The notes beneath the pieces are model-generated. The model was not told where the DNA came from, did not search any database, and was given only the letters and a program-made list of their open reading frames with translations. A stretch of DNA of 22,621 nt from an uncultured Collinsella sp. (GTDB lineage: Bacteria; Actinomycetota; Coriobacteriia; Coriobacteriales; Coriobacteriaceae). The stretch lies in NCBI GenBank assembly GCA_900545615.1, contig UQZM01000034.1, positions 1 to 22,621 of the forward strand, written 5' to 3'. Positions 1 to 6,301 of this stretch are shown here, piece by piece. Positions within the stretch are counted from its first letter, which is position 1. Every line of letters begins with the position of its first letter. Position numbers and translations under genes: made by a program.

Positions 1-70
1 CGGTCTTTCATGCAGCAGGGGCTCTCAATGTTTTTATGTCCTGCTCATATCGTCTGTGGTGGTTTTTGTT

Positions 71-874
71 TTAGGCGGTGGCGAGGATGAGGGTTGGGGC
101 GTCGACGTCGGCGGCCTCGGCGATTGAGGTGGCGACGGTGTGATCGGGGTCGCGGTCCATCACGATGGTGTCGACGTCGGCAAGCTCGGCAAAGCGATAC
201 ATGCCGCGTCCGTTAACCTTGCTGGCGTCCATGAGGGCGACGCTTTGATGGGCCGCGGCGATCATAGCCGTTTTGGTCTCGGCCATCTGGGGAAAGTCGG
301 TCGTAAAGCCGCAGCTGGGGACAAAGGCGCCGGGGCACATGACGGCCAGATCGGCATGGACCATTTGGAGTGCCTGCATAGTGAGCGGTCCGTACAAATA
401 ACGATGGCCTTTGCGCAGTGCCCCGCCCAGCATGACGACATCGACCGAGGGCATGCTCTCGTCGATGTAATCGGCAATGGTAATGTCTGCTGTGATGACG
501 GTGATACCGTCGCGTTGATCGAGGAGCCGGACGAACTCGAGCGCCGTGGTGCCCGAGTCGACGAGCAACGTGTCGCCGTCATTGACGAGCTCGATGGCGC
601 TTTGCGCGATGGCCTGCTTGGCGGCGACGTTGACATTGATGCGGCGATCCTGCGTGGAAACGGTCAGGCGTTTGTGGAGCGATACGGCACCGCCATGCGT
701 GCGGCGCAGCTTGCCTGCTTCGGCGAGCGCGTCCAGGTCGGCGCGGGCGGTGACGGAGGACACGCCAAAGGTCTGGGCGATTTCTGCTACCTGCACCGAG
801 GCATTATGCTCGAGCATTTCCATAATGGCGGTACGGCGTTCGTCGGCAAAAGCACGGTTGGTGGCTTGGGCCAT
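71..874 (-). CDS. DeoR-family transcriptional repressor
   Basis: Probable sugar-phosphate-responsive DNA-binding repressor. The N-terminal third holds a DeoR winged helix (RRTAIMEML, then VSSVTARADLDAL and GKLRRTHGGA). The rest is a DeoRC sensor domain with the effector-site motif DSGTTALEFVRLL and the GGALRKGH stretch typical of the family. I chose the ATG at 872-874 because GGAG lies six bases upstream, giving 267 residues. An in-frame ATG at 929-931 would add 19 residues but has a weaker ribosome site. The gene is divergent from the aldolase at 1209, and in this family such a neighbour is often the regulated target, as with GatR or AgaR type repressors. The effector cannot be read from the sequence. 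Family assignment is secure; the target is inference. Confidence 0.9.
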   Translation of the reverse strand: MAQATNRAFADERRTAIMEMLEHNASVQVAEIAQTFGVSSVTARADLDALAEAGKLRRTHGGAVSLHKRLTVSTQDRRINVNVAAKQAIAQSAIELVNDGDTLLVDSGTTALEFVRLLDQRDGITVITADITIADYIDESMPSVDVVMLGGALRKGHRYLYGPLTMQALQMVHADLAVMCPGAFVPSCGFTTDFPQMAETKTAMIAAAHQSVALMDASKVNGRGMYRFAELADVDTIVMDRDPDHTVATSIAEAADVDAPTLILATA

Positions 875-944
875 GCTTGCTCCATTCTCGGCTAAATTTG
901 CAGGAATTGTGTTGACTCTATTTTCGTTCATTTTCTTTTTGAGT

Positions 945-988
945 AAGAAAAGACCTTTCGATTACTTATCTTTTCTATAAAAGAAAGA
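945..988. promoter_or_regulatory. A/T-rich dyad in divergent DeoR/aldolase region, candidate operator
   Basis: AGAAAAGA at 946-953 is inverted as TCTTTTCT at 969-976. A further AAAAGAAAG follows at 979-987, so the run around TATA at 977-980 is itself near-palindromic. It lies between the DeoR gene and the aldolase in otherwise GC-rich DNA, where an autoregulatory DeoR site would be expected. A TACAAT at 1118-1123 could serve as a -10 box for the aldolase, but I see no good -35. No footprint evidence; moderate to low certainty. Confidence 0.3.
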
Positions 989-1208
989 CGCTGAACACTC
1001 AAAATTCAATATCGAACATGTCCACTCGGCTCAAATTCCTTCCGTTTGCTTTTCAAAAATGACTGTATTGACCTGCATGGGCTCAATATCTCGCACGTGC
1101 AAAGCTGCTGAATTTCATACAATGAGCGCAGCAAAACGCAAGGTAAAACGCCTTGCGAACAACTACGCCCGATGTCCAGATGCGGGCGAGGGAGAGGAGC
1201 AAACGCTC

Positions 1209-2066
1209 ATGGCACTTGTTACCACCGAAAAGATGCTCAAGGACGCTCAGGCCGGCCACTACGCCGTCGGCGCTTTCAACGTCGAGAACCTCGAGTTTGT
1301 TATGGCCGTTCTGGCCGCTGCCGAGGAGACCAAGTCCCCCGTCATCATGCAGACCACTCCGGGCACCATCAAGACCGCTGGTCTGGACTACTTCTACGGC
1401 ATGGTCAAGGCTGCCGCCGAGCGCGCTTCCGTGCCCGTCGCTCTGCACCTCGATCACGGCGATGGCTATGACCGCTGCATGCAGGCTTTCCGCACGGGCT
1501 ACACCTCCGTCATGATCGACGGTTCGCACGAGTCCTTCGAGGACAACATCGCCCTGACCAAGTCCGTCGCCGATGCTGGCCGCGCCATGGGCGTGCCCGT
1601 CGAGGCTGAGCTCGGCAAGGTTGGCGGCAAGGAGGACGACGGTCCCGCGGTTGAGGGCGAGAGCCCCTACACCGACCCTGCCGAGGCCAAGGAGTTCGTC
1701 GAGCGTACCGGCTGCACCTCCCTCGCAATTGGCGTTGGCACCAGCCACGGTGTGTACACGAGCGATCCGCACATCGAGCAGTCCGTGGTCAAGGCTATCC
1801 GCGACGCCGTCGACGTGCCGCTGGTTCTGCACGGCACCTCCGGTGTGCCCGATGAGCAGGTCGCCGAGGCTGTGAAGAACGGTATCTGCAAGGTCAACTA
1901 CGCCACCGAGCTGCGTCAGGCCTACACCAAGGGCTTCATGGCCTACATGGCCGAGAACCCCGCCTGCTTCGACCCCAAGAAGCCGGCTAAGGAGGGTATG
2001 CGTGAGATCACCGAGCTGGTTAAGATCCGCATGACCAACCTCAACTCTGTGGGCAAAGCAGAGTAA
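1209..2066 (+). CDS. Class II (zinc) ketose-bisphosphate aldolase, GatY/KbaY-like
   Basis: Cytosolic metal-dependent aldolase cleaving a ketohexose bisphosphate to glyceraldehyde 3-phosphate and dihydroxyacetone phosphate. Of 285 residues, the ALHLDHGDGYDRC motif carries the catalytic Asp82 and zinc ligand His83. The other zinc ligands are His180 (GVGTSHGVY) and His208 (VLHGTSG), and KVNYATEL follows. The EAELGKVGGKEDD stretch and the TSHG motif resemble tagatose-1,6-bisphosphate aldolases (GatY/KbaY) more than enzymes of the glycolytic FbaA group, although length cannot separate them. The ATG at 1209 has the strong site GGGAGAGGAG just upstream; the longer reading from 1059 lacks one. No PTS, kinase or isomerase genes for galactitol, tagatose or N-acetylgalactosamine lie alongside, so the substrate is open and a housekeeping fructose-bisphosphate role is possible. 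Confidence 0.93.
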   Translation: MALVTTEKMLKDAQAGHYAVGAFNVENLEFVMAVLAAAEETKSPVIMQTTPGTIKTAGLDYFYGMVKAAAERASVPVALHLDHGDGYDRCMQAFRTGYTSVMIDGSHESFEDNIALTKSVADAGRAMGVPVEAELGKVGGKEDDGPAVEGESPYTDPAEAKEFVERTGCTSLAIGVGTSHGVYTSDPHIEQSVVKAIRDAVDVPLVLHGTSGVPDEQVAEAVKNGICKVNYATELRQAYTKGFMAYMAENPACFDPKKPAKEGMREITELVKIRMTNLNSVGKAE

Positions 2067-2090
2067 CAGCAAGGGTACTCTGATCCCACC

Positions 2091-2235
2091 GGGCCGTCCG
2101 GAAACGGAAAAGGGCCTATCTCTCAGAACGTCCTCGGACATGTCGGAAGCCCCGCCGCGCGCTACGCGCTGCGGGGCTTCCTCCGTCCTGCGGAATGTTC
2201 TGAGAGATAGGCCCTTTTCCGTTTCCGGACGGCCC
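2091..2235. repeat. Large palindrome with perfect 39-bp arms between convergent genes
   Basis: The arms 2091-2129 and 2197-2235 are exact reverse complements over 39 bases (left arm begins GGGCCGTCCGGAAACGGAAA). Inside is a 15-base mismatched section on each side, then an inner stem 2145-2160 / 2166-2181 with one mismatch and the loop GCTAC. It starts 25 bases after the aldolase stop and ends 50 bases before the stop of the convergent HAD gene. As RNA it would fold from either strand, with a GGGCC stem and an A/T stretch within the arm, so a bidirectional terminator role is plausible. The arms are much longer than a terminator needs. Confidence 0.9.
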
Positions 2236-2284
2236 TGCTCAATCGCCCTTGTGGCGTTGGGGCTGATAGGATGGGGCGCGTGGG

Positions 2285-2908
2285 TTACTTGGTTGTTAGG
2301 GTTAGCAGGTCGTTGGGGGTTTTGAGGTTGTAGGTGGCGTTTGGGATGTCTTGGTGTGATCCCCATGCTGCTCTGGCAAAACTGACCCCTGCTGAAGTTG
2401 CGCATTGTTCGTCGTAGACGGTGTCGCCAACGTAGACGACGTTGCCAGGATTCGCGCCCGTACGTCGGAGATATTCGAGCATGGGTGCGGGCGAAGGCTT
2501 GTGCTCGGTTGTGTCTTCGACAAGGATGATGTGTTCAAAAAACTTATCGAAGCCAAGGGGTGCAATTTCGTCTGTGTATTCGTCGCGCGCACGTGAGGAG
2601 ACGATGCCAAGTTTGCAGCCGTTGTCGGAGAGTGTTGCGATAACTTCGTGCAAGCCGGGAAACACGCTGATGGTGCTTTTAAAGCTGGCGGCAACTTGGC
2701 ACCAGCGATCCAGCGTTGCCTGTGAGTAGATCCCAAGTTTCTCAAGGGCATCCTTGCCGGGTATGCCGAGGGCAAATTCAAGCTCGTGTCGGGGGAGCGT
2801 TTTGCCGGTTTCTTCTTGGACAATCTGGCCAAGCGATGACAGCACGCTTTCTTCTGTATCTGCCAATGTCCCATCAACGTCAAACACGATATAGTCAAAG
2901 TGCTTCAT
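2285..2908 (-). CDS. HAD-superfamily phosphatase (phosphoglycolate phosphatase-like)
   Basis: Soluble HAD-IA hydrolase of 207 residues, probably acting on a small phosphorylated metabolite. All four catalytic motifs are present: FDVDGT with nucleophile Asp10 and Asp12, Ser104 in GIVSSR, Lys137 in EHKPSPAPM, and Asp162/Asp166 in VGDTVYDEQCA. A helical cap domain occupies about residues 18-85. The start ATG is preceded by GAGAGGAG. It lies 56 bases downstream of the AraC regulator on the same strand, so the two may share a transcript. The family includes Gph, PpaX and beta-phosphoglucomutase-like enzymes, and the substrate cannot be told from sequence. Confidence 0.9.
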   Translation of the reverse strand: MKHFDYIVFDVDGTLADTEESVLSSLGQIVQEETGKTLPRHELEFALGIPGKDALEKLGIYSQATLDRWCQVAASFKSTISVFPGLHEVIATLSDNGCKLGIVSSRARDEYTDEIAPLGFDKFFEHIILVEDTTEHKPSPAPMLEYLRRTGANPGNVVYVGDTVYDEQCATSAGVSFARAAWGSHQDIPNATYNLKTPNDLLTLTTK

Positions 2909-2964
2909 ATGATTGCTCCTCTCTGTTGTTTGCCTGCAAGTTTGATGCGGTGACAGAAGAAAGG

Positions 2965-3903
2965 CTAGCGGGATTTCTGCCTGGTGCTATCGAGATTCTG
3001 CCTCGCTGCTCGATAGCTCGAAGGAGTGCACCCCATTTGTTCTTTAAATACCTGGCCAAGATGGCTTGCTGTTATAAATCCGCATTGGCGCGCGACTGTC
3101 TGTACCGTTCGCGTGGTGTGTGCCAAAAGTTCGCAAGCACGGTTTATGCGGTATGCGCGTAGATATGCCGCTGGGGTCGTTCCTGCACAAGTTTCGATAA
3201 TGCGGTAACACTCTCTTTCGCTTACGCCGGCTGCAGATGCCATCTGGGGCACATCTATAGCGGCTGCATAGTTTGCGCGGATAAAGTCCAGGATTGCCTT
3301 GAACTGTACGTCGCGGCTGGTCATCCAAGAGGCGCCGTCGGAGGAAAAGAGCGGTTCGGCCTTGGCGTAAATCTGAATCCAGAGCTCTGACAAGTTATTT
3401 CGAAGCGCCATCTCGTTCTGCGGCCGTTGAAGGTCGTGGCTAAAGGAGCTCTTCAGCAAATCGATAAAGGGCATATCGTCGGGGTTGGTGGGCGACCATT
3501 TGAGCACATCGACGCCTCGACATTGAAGTAATGGATTGATGTAGCGCTTTTGGAGACGTCCCGCGGGATCGCCGAGCATCGACGGCTGAAAGATATGCAG
3601 CATTTGAATGGCTGGCGCCGAATTGGGCGATTGCAGCGTGCTGTGCAAAACGCCGCCGTTGATAAAGCCGGCGGACCCTTCCTCAAAGCGTACGTGCTCA
3701 TGAGCCGCGCGCGTTCGATAGTCAATCGCTCCCTGCTCCATGTAGAAAAGCTCGACTTCGGAATGCCAGTGCCAGGGGACGGAATTGCCCGGATAGCGAG
3801 CGAATTCTGCGCGTTCGGCAATATAGGGCCAGTCTTCGGCGGTCTCGGGAAACGCTTCCTCGCGTCCTCCGCGGTGCAATTCTATGTGATCCATGTTTCG
3901 CAT
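2965..3903 (-). CDS. AraC-family regulator with N-terminal cupin domain
   Basis: Transcription regulator of 312 residues. The N-terminal half is a cupin-like sensor with WHWHSEVELFY at residues 44-54 and the turn EGSAGFINGGVLHS, as in RhaR/MelR-type regulators of sugar use. The C-terminal 100 residues hold two helix-turn-helix motifs: VPQMASAAGVSERECYRII, and VARQCGFITASHLGQVFKE followed by the usual GCTPSSYR. The first ATG has no clear ribosome site, and a second ATG lies nine bases on. Since the possible small gene at 3929-4138 ends 25 bases before, translation may be coupled to it. The likely target is the downstream HAD gene or an unlinked sugar gene; this is inference. Confidence 0.92.
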   Translation of the reverse strand: MRNMDHIELHRGGREEAFPETAEDWPYIAERAEFARYPGNSVPWHWHSEVELFYMEQGAIDYRTRAAHEHVRFEEGSAGFINGGVLHSTLQSPNSAPAIQMLHIFQPSMLGDPAGRLQKRYINPLLQCRGVDVLKWSPTNPDDMPFIDLLKSSFSHDLQRPQNEMALRNNLSELWIQIYAKAEPLFSSDGASWMTSRDVQFKAILDFIRANYAAAIDVPQMASAAGVSERECYRIIETCAGTTPAAYLRAYRINRACELLAHTTRTVQTVARQCGFITASHLGQVFKEQMGCTPSSYRAARQNLDSTRQKSR

Positions 3904-3928
3904 GGCATCAGTATAAAGCGCGATGGGC

Positions 3929-4138
3929 TTAGATTGCTCTTGCCTGTTCGGGGAACGCCTTGTCTAGAGATGCTTGGAGCTTTTCGAACGATGCTCGCAA
4001 GTTGTGGCTCTGGTTTGTTGAGCGTTTGGCTTTTGTGGCGGGGGAGTCGAGGAGACTGTTTCTCTGTGTCGGGGGGAAGGAGAAAAGGTTTGCATGTTTT
4101 AGGGATAGCTGCTGTGCTGCGTCATTGGAAGAATGCAT
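3929..4138 (-). CDS. Possible small protein upstream of the AraC regulator
   Basis: A 69-residue reading frame that I do not recognise. In favour: the ATG at 4136-4138 has GAGGAGG ten bases upstream, and the frame ends 25 bases before the AraC start, an operon-like spacing. The protein is polar, with no signal peptide or membrane segment, and has a possible amphipathic helix near the C-terminus (SFEKLQASLDKAFPEQARAI). Against: it is short, has no known motif, and longer frames exist on the opposite strand. It could be a genuine small gene or an untranslated leader of the regulator. Confidence 0.35.
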   Translation of the reverse strand: MHSSNDAAQQLSLKHANLFSFPPTQRNSLLDSPATKAKRSTNQSHNLRASFEKLQASLDKAFPEQARAI

Positions 4139-4391
4139 GCTTATGCGGCCTCCTCGATGTCCACCAAAAGGTTGCGCTCGGGGTATGCTGCTAGGCCCCG
4201 TGCGTTGGCAGTATTATGCAGCGGACCGTTCAAAGAAGCGCTAAAGAAAGGCTTAACCTGGTTTGGTGTTACGATGAAACCGCAGGTCAAGGCTATTGAG
4301 TAACACTCTTGAAAGGTTTTGAGCTTAAGGGCTTTCTAAGGTTTGTGGCGTAGACGTGGCGCGGACGTGCGGAGCGTGTGAATGCTCGCTG
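4139..4391. other. Intergenic stretch between the Nudix-Vsr gene and the small frame
   Basis: No credible gene. It would carry the promoter for the small frame/AraC/HAD group on the minus strand, but no clear -35/-10 pair was found. It contains the imperfect inverted repeat at 4245-4337 described separately. If the 69-residue frame is not real, the gap extends to 3904. Confidence 0.5.
4245..4337. repeat. Imperfect palindromic element with shared loop box
   Basis: AGAAAGGCTTAA at 4245-4256 is inverted as TTAAGGGCTTTCT at 4325-4337 with one bulge. The loop holds AAACCGCAGGTCA at 4277-4289, which recurs exactly at 16533-16545 inside another palindrome of similar size. The element lies just beyond the 3' end of the Nudix-Vsr gene, so it could act as its terminator or be a dispersed repeat. 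Confidence 0.45.
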
Positions 4392-5378
4392 TTAGCGTTG
4401 CGGTGCCGCGGCACGCACCTGCTCGATGACCTTTTCCATCGTGGCGTCGATGCGGTCCTTTTTGAGTTCGCATTCCCAGATGGTTATGGGCGTCCAGCCC
4501 ATTTCGGTGAGCGCTGCCACGGCGGCACGGTCGCGCTCGACGTTGCGACGGAACTTTGCCTCCCAAAACTCAACGTTGCGCTTGGGCTGGCTCGGATTGC
4601 ACTTGGGGCAGCGGTGCCAAAAGCAGCCGTTGACGAAGATGGCGATCTTGCGGCCGGGGAAGGCGATATCGGGTTTGCCGGGAACCTTCCATTCCAAGCG
4701 ATAGCCCGTAAGACCTGCTGCCCGCAGGCGCTGGCGAACGAGCAGCTCGGGTTTGGTGTTGGCGCGCTTGTTGCCCTTCATGGACTTTTTGATGGCGGCG
4801 CGACGGCGCACCAGCTCGCGCTCGTCGGCGGAAAGGTCCGAGGTATCGATACCGTCGAGCAGACCCGGCTTGGGGCGCTTTTTGCTGCGGCGCTTAGGTG
4901 CGCGCTTGGGTTTGGCGGCAGGCTCGTCGGCCGTAGCGGCCTCAGCGTTATCGGCAGCGCTGGCCTCAAGCCGGTCTTCCTTTAGCTCAATCAGCGCATC
5001 GATCAGCCCCTTGTCGGCGGGCATCCACTCAACGGTGGCGAGAGACGTGCGCGGAATCCAGCGGATATCGAGCTGACGGTCGTGTTTCTGGGGCTCATCT
5101 GATTCATCGGCTAGCGAGCAGTAATAACACTCCATGGAGAGATGGAAATCGGGGTAGTCGTACTCAACGGTATAGAAATCGCGCAGGTTGGTGACCTTCA
5201 CCTGCAGCTCTTCCATAAGCTCGCGGCGCACAGCGTCCTCGGGCGACTCGCCGCGCATGAGCTTGCCGCCGGGAAACTCCCAGAGTCCCTGCATGTCGCC
5301 ATAGCCGCGCTGCACGGCAAGCAGCTCATCGGAACCTTCTTTGCGAATGATCCCAGCGGCAACATGAACGGTCTTCAA
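4392..5378 (-). CDS. Nudix hydrolase fused to Vsr-type mismatch endonuclease
   Basis: One uninterrupted frame of 328 residues joins two DNA-maintenance domains. Residues 1-130 are a MutT/NudG-like Nudix domain: GLWEFPGGK, then a Nudix box from Gly38 to Val60 with Glu44, Arg52, Glu53, Glu56 and Glu57. Residues 135-190 are an Ala/Lys/Arg-rich linker (KPKRAPKRRSKKRPK). Residues 191-328 are a very-short-patch-repair endonuclease: TKPELLVRQRL, PGKPDIAF with catalytic Asp237, NGCFWHRCPKC and WECEL. These give the expected zinc and active-site residues Cys252, His255, Cys257/Cys260 and Cys303. E. coli Vsr has His at the position of Asn250. The start is the TTG at 5376-5378, with GAGAGGA six bases upstream; an upstream in-frame TTG lacks this. 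Vsr nicks at T:G mismatches arising from 5-methylcytosine; Nudix enzymes clear damaged nucleotides. No Dcm-type methyltransferase is nearby. Confidence 0.9.
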   Translation of the reverse strand: MKTVHVAAGIIRKEGSDELLAVQRGYGDMQGLWEFPGGKLMRGESPEDAVRRELMEELQVKVTNLRDFYTVEYDYPDFHLSMECYYCSLADESDEPQKHDRQLDIRWIPRTSLATVEWMPADKGLIDALIELKEDRLEASAADNAEAATADEPAAKPKRAPKRRSKKRPKPGLLDGIDTSDLSADERELVRRRAAIKKSMKGNKRANTKPELLVRQRLRAAGLTGYRLEWKVPGKPDIAFPGRKIAIFVNGCFWHRCPKCNPSQPKRNVEFWEAKFRRNVERDRAAVAALTEMGWTPITIWECELKKDRIDATMEKVIEQVRAAAPQR

Positions 5379-5414
5379 CAGGAGTCCTCTCTCAACAGCG
5401 ACAATCAAACCCTA

Positions 5415-5505
5415 CCTTACACAACGGTAAGGCAAGCGTAAGCCATATCGATGGTAGCCGACTCGTCTTCTTGCGACTATAGATGCCGTAGACTAATCGC
5501 AAGAA
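5415..5505. promoter_or_regulatory. Divergent promoter region of Nudix-Vsr and ABC genes with two dyads
   Basis: CCTTAC at 5415-5420 and GTAAGG at 5427-5432 form a short hairpin. A perfect nine-base inverted repeat, TTCTTGCGA at 5468-5476 and TCGCAAGAA at 5497-5505, follows with a 20-base loop. Its right arm runs into AAAGGA at 5504-5509, the ribosome site of the ABC ATPase gene. It could be a repressor operator or an RNA hairpin that masks the ribosome site. I saw no strong sigma-70 match. Confidence 0.45.
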
Positions 5506-5515
5506 AGGACTCGGT

Positions 5516-6301
5516 ATGCAAACCACGCAAGCAGCGACCCCGGTACTGGAGGTCGCGCATCTCGAAAAGGTATACGGTGCGCTGGGCAATGTGACCCGCG
5601 CGCTCAACGACGTTAACTTTACCGTCAATCGCGGCGAGTTCGTAGGCATCATGGGCGCCTCGGGCTCGGGTAAGTCGACGTTGCTCAACTGCGTGTCGAC
5701 CATCGATAGCGCCACAAGTGGCACGATCCGCATCAACGGCCAGGACGTGACGCGCATGAAGCAGGCTAAGCTTTCGCAGTTCCGCCGCGAAGAGCTCGGC
5801 TTTATCTTCCAGGACTCCAACCTGCTCGATACGCTCACGGCACGCGAGAACATCGCCCTGCCGCTCACCATTGCCCGCACAAACTCGGCAGAGATCTCGA
5901 CCCGCGTGCAGGATGTGGCCGCGCGCCTGTCCATCAGTCAGGTGCTCGACAAGTATCCCTACCAGATGTCCGGCGGTCAGCAGCAGCGCGTTGCCGCGGC
6001 TCGCGCGCTCGTCACCGACCCCACCATGATCATGGCCGACGAGCCCACCGGCGCCCTCGATTCCAAGAGCGCTCGCCTGCTGCTCGAGAGCCTGGAGGCC
6101 CTTAACCGCCGCCTACGCGCCACCGTGCTCATGGTTACGCACGACAGCTTTGCCGCCAGCTACACGAGCCGTGTGCTGTTTATTCGCGACGGCAAGATCT
6201 TCACCGAGCTGCGCCGCGGCGACACCGACCGCCGAGAATTCTTCGACCGCATTATGGAGGTCGTTGCCATGATGGGCGGTGAGGGCTCCGATGCTCTGTA
6301 A
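5516..6301 (+). CDS. ABC transporter ATPase, BceA/LolD-type
   Basis: Cytoplasmic ATP-binding subunit of 261 residues driving the permease encoded next. Walker A is GASGSGKST (47-55), the Q-loop is Gln99 in FIFQDSNLLD, the signature is MSGGQQQR (151-158), Walker B is MIMADEPTGALD (171-182), and the switch His209 is in VTHD. The run MSGGQQQRVAAARAL and the 30-residue tail after the switch fit the MacB/LolD/BceA class rather than importers. The ATG follows AAGAAAGGA. Its last 11 bases overlap the permease start, indicating translational coupling. With a BceB-like partner, a role in removal or sensing of peptide antibiotics or cell-wall stress is likely, but the substrate is not readable. Confidence 0.95.
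   Translation: MQTTQAATPVLEVAHLEKVYGALGNVTRALNDVNFTVNRGEFVGIMGASGSGKSTLLNCVSTIDSATSGTIRINGQDVTRMKQAKLSQFRREELGFIFQDSNLLDTLTARENIALPLTIARTNSAEISTRVQDVAARLSISQVLDKYPYQMSGGQQQRVAAARALVTDPTMIMADEPTGALDSKSARLLLESLEALNRRLRATVLMVTHDSFAASYTSRVLFIRDGKIFTELRRGDTDRREFFDRIMEVVAMMGGEGSDAL

Noticed and set aside
140..895. 251-codon plus-strand frame opposite the DeoR gene
   Set aside because: The minus-strand protein has complete DeoR motifs; the plus-strand frame has none.
1068..1096. TTGACC as a -35 box for the aldolase
   Set aside because: No acceptable -10 hexamer lies 16-18 bases downstream.
2140..2325. 61-codon frame inside the large palindrome
   Set aside because: It lies within the inverted repeat and encodes a sequence dictated by the palindrome; no ribosome site.
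1083..2405. 440-codon minus-strand frame opposite the aldolase
   Set aside because: It runs antisense through an intact, motif-verified aldolase and across the 2091-2235 palindrome, has no ribosome site and no recognisable domain. Long antisense frames are expected in GC-rich genes.
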